Below, in pieces: positions 8,954-17,393 of a DNA stretch of 64,000 bases (its first letter is position 1; the number at the start of each line of letters is the position of its first letter). The notes under the pieces are model-generated. The model was given only the letters and a program-made list of their open reading frames with translations, made no database searches and was not told where the DNA came from. The DNA lies in NCBI RefSeq assembly GCF_021290385.1, contig NZ_CP089928.1:62001-126000 (forward strand). The letters run 5' to 3'. The stretch is from Microbulbifer sp. YPW16. GTDB taxonomy: Bacteria > Pseudomonadota > Gammaproteobacteria > Pseudomonadales > Cellvibrionaceae. A program made the translations under genes and the position numbers.

Positions 8954-9994
8954 ATGCGCGTACTCCACATCGCGTACCAACAGCTTCGCCGATATGGCAA
9001 GACCCGGGTCAGCTGGGCCCAGAAGCTGACCAACGGGCTGATCAAGAACGATCATTTCGTCCACACCTTCAGTGATCGCGACGTCGCCGCCTTCGAGGCC
9101 CCTCTGGGAATTCGCGACCTGGGCCGGGGCAGGGCGAACCGTAAGCTCCTGGAAACCGTGGAGGCGGTCGACCCGGACCTGGTGATCGCCGGGCACTGCG
9201 ACATCATCAGCAACGAAACGCTGGCAGAGATTCGCAAGCGCAATCCCTCCGTGGCCATCGCCCACTGCAACAACGATCCGCTGTTTGTCCCCAGCAATGT
9301 GGAGCGTATCAAGCATCGCGCCCGCGTTGCCGACGCCGTATTTGTGTCTACCGGCCGCCCGGAGCTGACCCGGTTTGAAGGGCTCGGGGCGAGGATCTAC
9401 CACATGCCCAACCCAGTGGACCCGGCCCAGGAAGGTATGAACAATGCCGCCCGGACTGACCTGGAAACCGACCTTCTTTTCTGCAGTAACAGCACCAACC
9501 TCACCAGGCGCCTGGAGCTGGTGAAATGGCTCCGCGACTCCCTGCAGGGCGAGCTGAATTTCAGGACTTATGGCAGTTTCGGGGAGCCGCCTGTATGGGG
9601 GCGCGACTATGATCGGGCGCTGGCCAACACCCGTATGGGCCTGAACCTGAATCGACAGGAAGGGCATTACTGGTACTCCTCCGCCCGTATGGCACAATTG
9701 GCCGGTAACGGCATTCTCCAGTTTTCCCACAGTAGCCCACGCTTTGATGAGTTGTTACCTGCGGAATCCATTGTGTATTTTGACGATCAGGACGATCTGC
9801 TGCACAAGGTCCGCGAGTTCCACAACGACGATGCAAAGCGTCGCAGCTGGGCTGCCCGGGCGCGGGATTTCTTCCATGCAGAGATGAATTCCCGCCTGTA
9901 CGCCCAATATATTGTCGAGGCATCCCTGGCCCGCCCGTTCTCCCACGATTATGTTTGGGCCCGTGACGTCTTGCAGGGCGGGGCCCACTCATGA
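8954..9994 (+). CDS. Glycosyltransferase, CgeB / group 1-like (probable surface glycan)
   Basis: A 346-residue cytoplasmic protein resembling two-domain GT-B glycosyltransferases. The N-terminal half starts MRVLHIAYQQLRRYG and contains a Rossmann-like stretch (VDPDLVIAGHCDII, VAIAHCNNDPLFV); the C-terminal half has NTRMGLNLNRQEGHYWYSSARMAQLAGNG-type residues and a closing FHAEMNSRLYAQYIVE helix, as in spore-coat CgeB-like transferases. There is no signal peptide. Its end overlaps the next start by 4 bp (ATGA), so the three genes to 11749 form an operon. The sugar and acceptor are unknown; LPS core is the likely target given the YrbL partner. Confidence 0.78.
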   Translation: MRVLHIAYQQLRRYGKTRVSWAQKLTNGLIKNDHFVHTFSDRDVAAFEAPLGIRDLGRGRANRKLLETVEAVDPDLVIAGHCDIISNETLAEIRKRNPSVAIAHCNNDPLFVPSNVERIKHRARVADAVFVSTGRPELTRFEGLGARIYHMPNPVDPAQEGMNNAARTDLETDLLFCSNSTNLTRRLELVKWLRDSLQGELNFRTYGSFGEPPVWGRDYDRALANTRMGLNLNRQEGHYWYSSARMAQLAGNGILQFSHSSPRFDELLPAESIVYFDDQDDLLHKVREFHNDDAKRRSWAARARDFFHAEMNSRLYAQYIVEASLARPFSHDYVWARDVLQGGAHS

Positions 9995-10683
9995 CGATCC
10001 TGCTTGCTCCAGAAAAGCCTTTCGCCCGGGGAGGCAATCGACTCTGTTTTGTGCACCCGGATGACGACTCGCTCTGTATCAAGGTGCGGCGCCCGGATTT
10101 CACGCTGGCAGACCGGCGCCGCAAGAAAGGCTTTCCCAAGAACCTGAAGCCACTTTCCGCATTCGATGACAACCGTGAAGAGTGGAGGGTGATGGCTTCG
10201 CTCCAGAAGCGATACGGTGATCTCGTCTTCCATCACGTCAGTCGCTGTTTCGGGTTTGTCGATACCGACATGGGACGGGGATTGGTGTCGGAGTTGATCA
10301 GGGATGGCAGCGGGGCTATTTCCCAGACCCTCAAGAAGGTGATCTGGGACGAGGCGTTTACGGATGAGTGCCGCACGGCAGTAGAGGAGTTGAGCCGTTT
10401 CTGGGAGGGCAACCTGGTCCCCTCAAGGCATCTCCTTTTGCACAATATTGTCGTCCAGCGTGACATACAGGGCTGCATAGAGCGGCTGGTAGTCATAGAT
10501 GGGCTGGGTAGCGCGGGGCTGCTTCCCATGAGCATATTCCCGCGAGTGTTTCAGCGGAACAAGATTAAAAAGAAAATTGCCGTCATGCATGGACGCATCG
10601 AGACATTGCTCGGCCAGCGGCACCAGGCCAGTTTCCCCGGGTACCACGGGCTCCTGATGCACGACGGTTTGTCTTCCCCATGA
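9991..10683 (+). CDS. YrbL family protein (PhoP-regulated kinase-like protein)
   Basis: A 230-residue protein of the YrbL family, which belongs to the protein-kinase-like fold. It opens with the expected FARGGNRLCFVHPDDDSLCIKVRRPDF (glycine loop plus the beta-strand lysine), followed by EEWRVMASLQKRYGDLVFHHVSRCFGFVDTDMGRGLVSELIRD and HLLLHNIVV, where the family has its catalytic-loop-like segment. Related kinase-fold proteins phosphorylate Kdo or heptose in LPS. Being sandwiched in translational coupling between two glycosyltransferases makes a sugar kinase on the same glycan plausible, but this is an inference. Confidence 0.8.
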   Translation: MTILLAPEKPFARGGNRLCFVHPDDDSLCIKVRRPDFTLADRRRKKGFPKNLKPLSAFDDNREEWRVMASLQKRYGDLVFHHVSRCFGFVDTDMGRGLVSELIRDGSGAISQTLKKVIWDEAFTDECRTAVEELSRFWEGNLVPSRHLLLHNIVVQRDIQGCIERLVVIDGLGSAGLLPMSIFPRVFQRNKIKKKIAVMHGRIETLLGQRHQASFPGYHGLLMHDGLSSP

Positions 10684-10684
10684 T

Positions 10685-11749
10685 ATGGATATCACCATGG
10701 CAGCTAACACGGAATCATTACGCATCGCCCAGGCCCTGGCAGGGGCGCAGCAAGGTGGAGCTGAGAACTTTTTTGCCCGCCTGGCGACTGGCCTCCAGCA
10801 GACGGGTGCTATTACCCAGAAAGCTTTTATCCGGGGGCATGATCATCGCCTGCGGTCATTGAGAAATGGTGGTGTGACTGCGGAGGGGTTCCGCTTTGGT
10901 GGCCCGCTCCACCAGATTGACCGCTTTCGGTTCAGGCGCGCCCTGCGTGCCTTCCGGCCGGATATCGTGCTCACCTGGATGAGCCGTGCCAGCAAGCTGA
11001 CGCCGAAGGGGGATTACACGCTGGTCAGTCGCCTCGGGCATTACTACAACCTCAAATATTACCGGCACTCCGACTACTGGCTGGGTATTTCCCGGGGGAT
11101 TTGTGATCACCTGGTCCGCGGGGGGATGCCGGCCGAGCGTGTGTTCCTTATTCCCAATTTTGCCGATGAGGCAGAGGTCGAGCCCCTGCCTCGCGACAGC
11201 TTCGATACGCCTACTGACCGTCCGTTACTGCTCGCCGCTGGGCGCCTGCATACCAACAAGGGCTTTGACACCCTGCTGCAGGCACTTGAAAAGGTGCCCG
11301 ATGCCATCCTCTGGCTCGCCGGCACCGGTCCGGAAGAGGAATCCCTGAAGGCAATGTGCCGGGAGCTGGGCCTGGATGAGCGTGTCCGTTTCCTGGGCTG
11401 GCGCGAAGACGTGACCGCCCTGATGCGTACCGCTGATATGTTCATTTGCCCTTCGCGCCACGAGGGACTGGGTTCCGTGATCATGGAAGCCTGGGCCCAC
11501 GGCTGCCCGGTGGTTGCGACGGACTCCCAGGGACCGGGTGAGTTGATCGAGTCGGGAGTCACCGGCGTTGTCACGCCGGTGGATCAACCGGGGCCGCTGG
11601 CCGACGCCATTGCCGGCCTGGTATCAGATGAGGCCGGGCGCAGGCAGCTGTCGGAAGCGGGCCGGTCCCACTACTGGAGTAGATTCAGCCGGGCAGTGGT
11701 TGTCGGCCAGTACCTGGAGTTCTTCAGCGGGCTGAAAAGCGGGACCTGA
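10685..11749 (+). CDS. Glycosyltransferase family 4 (WaaG-like)
   Basis: A 354-residue GT-B retaining glycosyltransferase. The N-terminal domain contains QALAGAQQGGAENFFARLATGL, the acceptor-side glycine motif of GT4; the C-terminal domain has LLAAGRLHTNKGFDTLLQAL and the nucleotide-sugar EX7E motif in HEGLGSVIMEAW. The closing residues FSRAVVVGQYLEFF are typical. Either the ATG at 10685 or the one at 10697 may be used; neither has a strong ribosome site, which fits coupling to the preceding stop 1 bp away. It probably adds a sugar to LPS core or to a capsule-like glycan. Confidence 0.85.
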   Translation: MDITMAANTESLRIAQALAGAQQGGAENFFARLATGLQQTGAITQKAFIRGHDHRLRSLRNGGVTAEGFRFGGPLHQIDRFRFRRALRAFRPDIVLTWMSRASKLTPKGDYTLVSRLGHYYNLKYYRHSDYWLGISRGICDHLVRGGMPAERVFLIPNFADEAEVEPLPRDSFDTPTDRPLLLAAGRLHTNKGFDTLLQALEKVPDAILWLAGTGPEEESLKAMCRELGLDERVRFLGWREDVTALMRTADMFICPSRHEGLGSVIMEAWAHGCPVVATDSQGPGELIESGVTGVVTPVDQPGPLADAIAGLVSDEAGRRQLSEAGRSHYWSRFSRAVVVGQYLEFFSGLKSGT

Positions 11750-11940
11750 GCCCCGGGCAGCAGGCTGCACCTGGAGTCCGGGCGTGGCGTAACCTGATTA
11801 TGCGGACCGGTACCCCGGATTGGGTCAATGCTTGTTGCCAGCACCGCGGTCTTCACTCTGGAAAAGTTGTCTTGTGGCGCCCGGCCCAGGCCGGCGGGCC
11901 GGGTGACTTTTACTCCCTGTTTTGGTTAATAACCACTTGT

Positions 11941-11954
11941 TAAGTCGTTATCAA
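11941..11954 (+). promoter_or_regulatory. Shared 14-bp upstream element, copy 2
   Basis: Identical to TAAGTCGTTATCAA at 8774-8787. It lies about 190 bp before the M3 peptidase start, as the other copy lies about 170 bp before its gene. Confidence 0.5.
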
Positions 11955-12075
11955 ATAGCACAAATAGATCCAAAACAACCCTCCTGCGCAATTGTTTGCC
12001 AGCTGTGGGGGGATCATCCTGAAAAACTGTCGTTTTACCCCGTGGGGGAGGCGGCTGGGCACCCGTGAATGGCGG

Positions 12076-12097
12076 TTGGCGCAAAAATACGGTTAAA
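12076..12097 (+). promoter_or_regulatory. Shared 22-bp upstream element, copy 2
   Basis: Matches 8887-8908 at 20 of 22 positions and ends 50 bp before the M3 peptidase start codon. The two differences are a C for A after TTGGCG and an A for C before CGGTTAAA. Confidence 0.5.
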
Positions 12098-12147
12098 CTC
12101 GGGGGTTTACATGTGACGGTATTCTAACAAGAGAGAGGATTTAGCCG

Positions 12148-14385
12148 ATGCGCCAATCACTGATCGCGCTTTCCGTAGCCGCAGCCATCGCCGCTGCCGC
12201 GGGCTGTAGCAAGGAGGCCCAACAGGCCGCGTCTGTCGACGGAAACGCCCAGGCCCAGGCGAGCGCTGCCGCTGATGCCAAAAGCTCCGTGGTCGAAAGC
12301 AATCCACTGCTGGCCGAGTGGACCGGCCCTTACGGCGGTGTACCGGCATTCGATAAGATGCGCGTCGAGGACCTGAAGCCGGCGATGGAGTTCGCCATGG
12401 CTGAAAACCTGCGCGAGATCGATGCCATTGCCGCCAATCCCGAGCCGGCTACCTTCGCCAACACTATTGCCGAGCTGGAGCGCAGCGGTGCCGAGCTGGA
12501 TCGCCTGTTCTCCTACTACGGTATCTGGGCCGCCAACATGTCCTCTCCGGAATTCCGCGAGGTTCAGGGCGAGCTGGCACCCAAGCTGGCCTCTTTCCAG
12601 TCCAAGATTATCCAGAACGACGCGCTCTTCCAGCGGGTCAAGGCCGTCTATGACGCCCGCAATGACTCCGACCTGGATGGCGAGCAAAAGCGTGTGGTCG
12701 AGCTGATCTACAACCAGTTCGCCAACAACGGTGCGACCCTGGAGGGCGAGGCCAAGGAGCGCTATGCCGAGATCAACAAGCGCCTGGCCGAGCTGCACAC
12801 CAAGTTTGCCAACAATGTGCTGGCGGACGAGGAGGGTTACACCCTGTTCCTGCGCAGCGACCAGCTGGCCGGCCTGCCGGAATCATTCGTGAATGCAGCC
12901 GCGGCGCTGGCGGAAGAGAAGGGCCAGAAGGGCAACTACGCCATCACCAATACGCGCTCTTCCATGGATCCGTTCCTGACCTATTCCGATAACCGCGAGC
13001 TGCGCGAGAAGGTCTGGCGCAACTACTACAGCCGCGGCGACAACGGTGGTGAACACGACAATAACGCAATTATTGCCGAGATCCTGAAGCTTCGCGATGA
13101 ACGCGTTGAACTGCTGGGCTTCGAGAATTACGCCCAGTGGCGTCTGCAGGACCGCATGGCCAAGACCCCCGAGCGCGCCATGGAGCTGATGGAGGCTGTA
13201 TGGCCTGCCGCAGTGGCCCGTGTTGAGGAAGAAGTGGCTGATATGCAGGCCCTGGCAGACGAGGAAGGTGCGGATATCACCATCAAGCCATGGGATTACC
13301 GTTATTACGCCGAGAAAGTACGCAAGGCCAAGTACGACCTGAACTCTGACGAGGTGAAACAGTACCTGCAGCTGGACAAGCTGCGTGAAGCGATGTTCTT
13401 CGTTGCCGGTGAGCTGTTCAACTTCGAGTTCAGCCCGGTAAAAGAGGGCAGCGTGCCGGTCTTCCACGAGGACGTAAAAGTCTGGGAAGTCACCGACAAG
13501 ACTTCCGGCGAGCATATCGGCCTGTGGTACCTGGATCCGTTTGCCCGCGCCGGCAAGCGTTCCGGCGCCTGGGCGACCATGTACCGCGACCACACCACCT
13601 TTGATGGAAAGACCAATGTACTGTCTTCCAACAACTCCAACTTCATCAAGGGTGCCCCGGGCGAGCCGGTGCTGGTGAGCTGGGACGATGCCTCCACCTT
13701 CTTCCATGAGTTTGGCCATGCACTGCACTTCCTGGCCTCTGACGTCACCTACCCGACCCTGAACGGCGGTGTGCGTGACTACACTGAGTTCCAGTCACAG
13801 CTGCTGGAGCGCTGGTTGTCCACCGACGAGGTGATCGACAACTACCTGGTGCATTACAAGACTGGAGAGCCGATTCCTGAGGAGCTGGTTGCCAAGATCA
13901 AGAAGGCTTCCAAGTTCAACCAGGGCTTCGCCACTACCGAGTACCTGGCATCGGCCCTGGTGGACATGAAGTTCCATACTGCCGACCCGGAAGGTATCGA
14001 CCCGGACAAGTTCGAGCGCGAGACCCTGGAAGAGCTGGGCATGCCGGATGAACTGGTAATGCGTCACCGCACGCCGCACTTTGGCCATATCTTTTCCGGT
14101 GAGGGTTACTCTGCCGGTTACTATGGCTACATGTGGGCCGACGTACTGACTTCGGATGCGGCGGAGGCCTTCGCCGAAGCCGAGGGTGGTTTCTATGACC
14201 CGGAAGTTGCGGACAAGCTGGTCAAGCACCTGTTTGCACCGCGTAATTCGGTCGATCCGGCGGAAGCCTACCGCGCTTTCCGCGGCCGCGATGCCGAGAT
14301 TGGCGCACTGATGCGTGATCGTGGCTTCCCGGTACCGGGCGATAAGTCCGAAAAGGAAAATACCACTATCGCAGTGAAAGACTGA
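12148..14385 (+). CDS. dcp: M3 family oligopeptidase / peptidyl-dipeptidase, lipoprotein
   Basis: A 745-residue zinc metallopeptidase of family M3 (peptidyl-dipeptidase Dcp type) that would release dipeptides from the C-termini of periplasmic peptides. A short signal peptide ends in a lipobox (AAAAGC, Cys at about residue 20), so it is lipid-anchored. The thermolysin-like motif HEFGH lies at His520-His524, with the third-ligand Glu in the DYTEFQSQ region downstream, and the M3 end motif (HIFSGEGYSAGYYGYMWADV) is complete. It is followed by a textbook terminator and preceded by elements shared with the glycosyltransferase operon. Length fits lipoprotein members of the family. Confidence 0.92.
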   Translation: MRQSLIALSVAAAIAAAAGCSKEAQQAASVDGNAQAQASAAADAKSSVVESNPLLAEWTGPYGGVPAFDKMRVEDLKPAMEFAMAENLREIDAIAANPEPATFANTIAELERSGAELDRLFSYYGIWAANMSSPEFREVQGELAPKLASFQSKIIQNDALFQRVKAVYDARNDSDLDGEQKRVVELIYNQFANNGATLEGEAKERYAEINKRLAELHTKFANNVLADEEGYTLFLRSDQLAGLPESFVNAAAALAEEKGQKGNYAITNTRSSMDPFLTYSDNRELREKVWRNYYSRGDNGGEHDNNAIIAEILKLRDERVELLGFENYAQWRLQDRMAKTPERAMELMEAVWPAAVARVEEEVADMQALADEEGADITIKPWDYRYYAEKVRKAKYDLNSDEVKQYLQLDKLREAMFFVAGELFNFEFSPVKEGSVPVFHEDVKVWEVTDKTSGEHIGLWYLDPFARAGKRSGAWATMYRDHTTFDGKTNVLSSNNSNFIKGAPGEPVLVSWDDASTFFHEFGHALHFLASDVTYPTLNGGVRDYTEFQSQLLERWLSTDEVIDNYLVHYKTGEPIPEELVAKIKKASKFNQGFATTEYLASALVDMKFHTADPEGIDPDKFERETLEELGMPDELVMRHRTPHFGHIFSGEGYSAGYYGYMWADVLTSDAAEAFAEAEGGFYDPEVADKLVKHLFAPRNSVDPAEAYRAFRGRDAEIGALMRDRGFPVPGDKSEKENTTIAVKD

Positions 14386-14404
14386 CGGTAGGTATTTAAC
14401 CTGT

Positions 14405-14440
14405 AAAAAAGCCGCGGTGTGAAAGCACCGCGGCTTTTTT
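14405..14440 (+). terminator. Intrinsic terminator of the M3 peptidase gene
   Basis: A 15-bp perfect stem (arms AAAAAAGCCGCGGTG and CACCGCGGCTTTTTT) around a TGAAAG loop, starting 20 bp after the stop codon. Its A and T tracts would let it work in either direction. Confidence 0.93.
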
Positions 14441-14469
14441 GTTTTTGGCATAACCCTTTGTAACAACGA

Positions 14470-14587
14470 CCCGTGGCTGCGATCTGGAGGGGGTTGGGCC
14501 CGGAGTTAATCGCGGCCAGCGGCCGCTCCTACGCCACTCCTGGGGTAACAGGGTTTATTGTAGGAGCCCTCCGTGGCCGCGATCTGG
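14470..14587. repeat. REP-like palindromic repeats (three partial units)
   Basis: Units of the family GTAGGAGCGGCC...GGCCGCGATC appear as CCGTGGCTGCGATCTGG (14471-14487), a reverse-oriented unit at 14511-14532 and a forward unit at 14559-14587. Similar copies are found near 29331, 34411, 34461 and 58076. Such elements are common in gammaproteobacteria and are spread by RAYT transposases; none is encoded in this window. Confidence 0.8.
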
Positions 14588-14618
14588 TGACCACCGACAG
14601 TCGATGGGTGTCTCGTGA

Positions 14619-16283
14619 TTACTGCTCACGGCGATAAACACGCTCGCCTTCCACCCAGGTTTCCGCCACTTTCACCTGCCAGATATCCTGCGGGTCGATT
14701 CGGAATATATCCTGTTCCAGCAGAACAAAATCAGCGAACTTACCCGGTTCCAGGGAGCCGGTAACCTGCTCCTGGTGGCTCGCGTATGCCGCATCCAGGG
14801 TGAAAGACCGCAGGGCCTCTTCGAGGCTCATTGCCTCCTCCATGCGCCAGCCTTTTGCGGGCATACCCTGGCGGTCCCGGCGGGTCACTGCTGCGTGAAT
14901 ACCGTAGAGCGGATTGACGGGCTCAACCGGGAAGTCGGAGCCGGAGGCAATTCGGGTCCCCTGGTCCAGGAATTTCTGCCAGGCGTAGGCTCCCTCGAGA
15001 CGCTCTTCACCCAGGCGATCGCCGGCCATATTCTTGTCGCTGGTGGCATGGATCGGCTGCATGGAGGCCACCAGGTTCAATGCCGGAAACCGGGCAATAT
15101 CCTCCACCTTCAGTACCTGGGCGTGCTCCACGCGATGGCGGAAGGGCTTCTGGTTGTGCTCTTGGTGCAGTGTCTGCAGGTGGTCGAGCACGATATGGTT
15201 GGCGCGGTCACCGATGGCGTGCACGTTTACCTGGAAATCATTGTCCGTGGCCAGCTTGAGCAGAGACAGGATTTCTTCCTCGGGGTAAAGCAGCAGGCCC
15301 CTTTCCCCCGGGCGGTCGTGGTATGGCTCAATCAGGGCGGCCCCGCGACTGCCCAGCGCGCCGTCCGCTGATAACTTGATGCTGCGCACGTACAGTCGGT
15401 CCTGAGGCTTACCGATATGGCCCGCTGCCAGTAGTTCGCGCAGGTTGTCGCTCTCTACCGAGATCATCGGATACATGCGCAGGGGGATCGCCTTCTCTTC
15501 TGCCAGCTGGCGATAGGCCGTCAGTGTTTCCCGGTCGATCCCCGCATCGTGGACGCCAGTCAGGCCCAGCGATAGAGACAGGTCGAAGGCCTTGGCGAGA
15601 GCGGCTTTTTTGTCCTGCAGCGAGGGTGCCGGGATCACTTTCTCCAGCAGGGCCATGGCATTGTCCACCAGTACGCCGCTGGGTTCGCCGTTATCGAGGC
15701 GATGGATTTCGCCACCCTCGGGCGCCCGGGTGTCACTGTCGATACCCGCCTTCTCCAGGGCGGCACTGTTGGCCCAGCCGGCGTGGCCGTCAATACGACG
15801 CAGCCAGATGGGGTTGTCAATCTCCAGCGCATCCAGCTGTGCGCGGGTGGGGAAGGCCTTGCCGGGCCACAGTACCTGGTTCCAGCCGCGCCCGACCAGC
15901 CACTCGCCCGGTTCCAGTTGCCCTGCAAACTTTTCAATGGCGTCCAGGGTTTCCTGTAAGCCCAGGTCACGAAGCTCCAGCCGCTGCTGCAGCAGCCCCT
16001 GTCCCAGCACGTGCCCATGCGCATCGATCAGGCCGGGCAGCAGGGTCTTTCCCTGGCCGTCGATTTTTTCCGCGTCGGGATACTGCTTCGCCAGTGCCGG
16101 GTAATCCCCGGTCGCCAGTACCTTGCCCTTGTCAAACGCGAGCGCCTGGAAGCGCTCGAGCTTATCCTCGGTGGCCTGGTAGCCGCTGACATTATGAATA
16201 AGGGTTGTAGCGAAACCGCTGCTGGAAACTGTGGTGAGTGCTATTGCCGCAACCAGGGCGGTGATGGGGCGGGGTAGGTGCAT
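14619..16283 (-). CDS. Exported amidohydrolase, YtcJ-like
   Basis: A 554-residue protein of the amidohydrolase superfamily (YtcJ-like metal-dependent hydrolase). An N-terminal signal peptide (residues about 1-26, ending SGFA) is followed by the small beta-sandwich part, the metal motif LLPGLIDAHGHV, a TIM barrel with the later VHAIGDRANHIVLD and RHRVEHAQVL His motifs, and ASGSDFPVEPVNPLYGI with the catalytic-type Asp. The ATG at 16283 gives a clean signal peptide; an upstream extension to 16472 is unlikely. The family acts on amides or N-formyl compounds; the substrate is unknown. Confidence 0.9.
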   Translation of the reverse strand: MHLPRPITALVAAIALTTVSSSGFATTLIHNVSGYQATEDKLERFQALAFDKGKVLATGDYPALAKQYPDAEKIDGQGKTLLPGLIDAHGHVLGQGLLQQRLELRDLGLQETLDAIEKFAGQLEPGEWLVGRGWNQVLWPGKAFPTRAQLDALEIDNPIWLRRIDGHAGWANSAALEKAGIDSDTRAPEGGEIHRLDNGEPSGVLVDNAMALLEKVIPAPSLQDKKAALAKAFDLSLSLGLTGVHDAGIDRETLTAYRQLAEEKAIPLRMYPMISVESDNLRELLAAGHIGKPQDRLYVRSIKLSADGALGSRGAALIEPYHDRPGERGLLLYPEEEILSLLKLATDNDFQVNVHAIGDRANHIVLDHLQTLHQEHNQKPFRHRVEHAQVLKVEDIARFPALNLVASMQPIHATSDKNMAGDRLGEERLEGAYAWQKFLDQGTRIASGSDFPVEPVNPLYGIHAAVTRRDRQGMPAKGWRMEEAMSLEEALRSFTLDAAYASHQEQVTGSLEPGKFADFVLLEQDIFRIDPQDIWQVKVAETWVEGERVYRREQ

Positions 16284-16412
16284 GGTTGTTAGCCTTGTTT
16301 TTGACCTGTGACGGGGTGTGACCGATAGTAGCAATGGGTCTTTTTGCTTGGCAATTGCAGGGCGCAGGCGGGAGACCGCAGTGATATTCGGGATATGGGG
16401 AAAGGAGGGGTT

Positions 16413-16619
16413 ATGTCGCGCTGGTTTATGCTCGCCGGGGCCGTCCTGCTGGCCATCGGGGTGCTGATGCATTTCGCTCCCTGGCTGTTCAACTGGTTTG
16501 GGCGGCTGCCCGGTGATATCCGTCTCGAGTCGGGGCGCAGCCGGGTCTTTATTCCCATCACCTCGATGATTGTGATCAGCGTGGTATTGAGCCTGTTGCT
16601 GAACCTTTTCCGTCGCTGA
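16413..16619 (+). CDS. DUF2905 family small membrane protein
   Basis: A 68-residue protein with two hydrophobic helices (about residues 3-24 and 46-66) joined by FNWFGRLPGDIRLESGRSRVFIP, the recognisable core of DUF2905. It is preceded by a very strong ribosome site (AAAGGAGGGG). It is divergent from the amidohydrolase gene. Function unknown; it is probably an inner-membrane protein. Confidence 0.85.
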   Translation: MSRWFMLAGAVLLAIGVLMHFAPWLFNWFGRLPGDIRLESGRSRVFIPITSMIVISVVLSLLLNLFRR

Positions 16620-16687
16620 GCCTGGGGCGGCCAGGCCGGCAGGGGCGTAATCCGGCCACCCCGGTGGGGGATGGCCGGGCGGGATTG

Positions 16688-17173
16688 TTATTCCTGCTCC
16701 AGCAGCTGTTCCAGCGGCAGCTCTGTGCGGTAACGGACCTGCTTGAGGGAGAAGCTGCTCTTGATATGGTCGATACCCGGCAATTCAGTCAGTTTCTTGT
16801 CGAGGAACTCCTGGTAAGCCTGCAGGTTGGGTACCACCACCCTCAGCAGGTAGTCGAAATCGCCGGTCATCAGGTAACACTCCATGACTTCCGGCCACTG
16901 CTCAATTACCGACTCGAAATCCTGTAGCTCCTTCTTGACCTGGTGGTTGAGCGTAACCTGGATAAATACGCTGACAGGAAGTCCCACCATCTGGGGCTCT
17001 AACAGGGTGACGGCTCGCTTGATAAAGCCCTGTTCATGCAGGTTCTTGACCCGGCGGGAACAGGGGGAGGGGGACAGGCACACCTTTTCCGCCAGTTCGA
17101 TATTGGGGATGGTGGCGTCTTCCTGCAGTATCTCCAGGATCTTCTTGTCGATGGCGTCCAGAACGTAGGCCAT
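16688..17173 (-). CDS. Lrp/AsnC family transcriptional regulator
   Basis: A 161-residue regulator with an N-terminal helix-turn-helix (LDAIDKKILEILQEDATIPNIELAEKVCLSPSPCSRRVKNL, about residues 5-48) and a C-terminal RAM ligand-binding/oligomerisation domain (from about 68, with ECYLMTGDFDYLLRVVV). It is transcribed divergently from the indolepyruvate oxidoreductase gene 220 bp away and is likely its local regulator, sensing an amino acid. It is a different protein from the second Lrp homologue at 32886. Confidence 0.9.
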   Translation of the reverse strand: MAYVLDAIDKKILEILQEDATIPNIELAEKVCLSPSPCSRRVKNLHEQGFIKRAVTLLEPQMVGLPVSVFIQVTLNHQVKKELQDFESVIEQWPEVMECYLMTGDFDYLLRVVVPNLQAYQEFLDKKLTELPGIDHIKSSFSLKQVRYRTELPLEQLLEQE

Positions 17174-17332
17174 AGCGTTGCAGCTTCTCTCTTAGGGCGG
17201 CGCTCCCGGTTGATTATCCTGCCGTCGTATGTGTCCGCAGGGAGCCCTGATTTGATGAATTGTTGCAGGTAGTCGGCAGTCTTTGGTGACTTGTGGCTGT
17301 ATTATGCCGTATTCCCGCTCAATTTGGTATGA

Positions 17333-17386
17333 CCTGCTTATGGAGGCGGTGGTAGTTTTGTCCGCATAGATATAATCATAAGCAGG
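17333..17386 (+). promoter_or_regulatory. Inverted repeat over the ribosome site of the indolepyruvate oxidoreductase gene
   Basis: CCTGCTTATG (17333-17342) and CATAAGCAGG (17377-17386) are perfect 10-bp arms 34 bp apart. The second arm contains the AGCAGG ribosome site ending 7 bp before the ATG at 17394. If the transcript starts upstream, the hairpin would hide the ribosome site. Alternatively it is a spaced operator for the neighbouring Lrp protein. Confidence 0.5.
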
Positions 17387-17393
17387 TGTACCC

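Larger units (their letters stand above)
11750..12147. other. 398-bp intergenic region upstream of the M3 peptidase
   Basis: There is no credible gene here. The region holds a small palindrome (TGGTTA-A-TAACCA, 11923-11935), the two elements shared with the region upstream of 8954 (11941-11954 and 12076-12097), and a ribosome site (GAGAGAGGA) before the M3 peptidase start. Its first half is plain GC-rich spacer. Confidence 0.6.

Noticed and set aside
16284..16472. N-terminal extension of the amidohydrolase
   Set aside because: The start at 16283 gives a proper signal peptide, and the upstream residues overlap the divergent promoter region.
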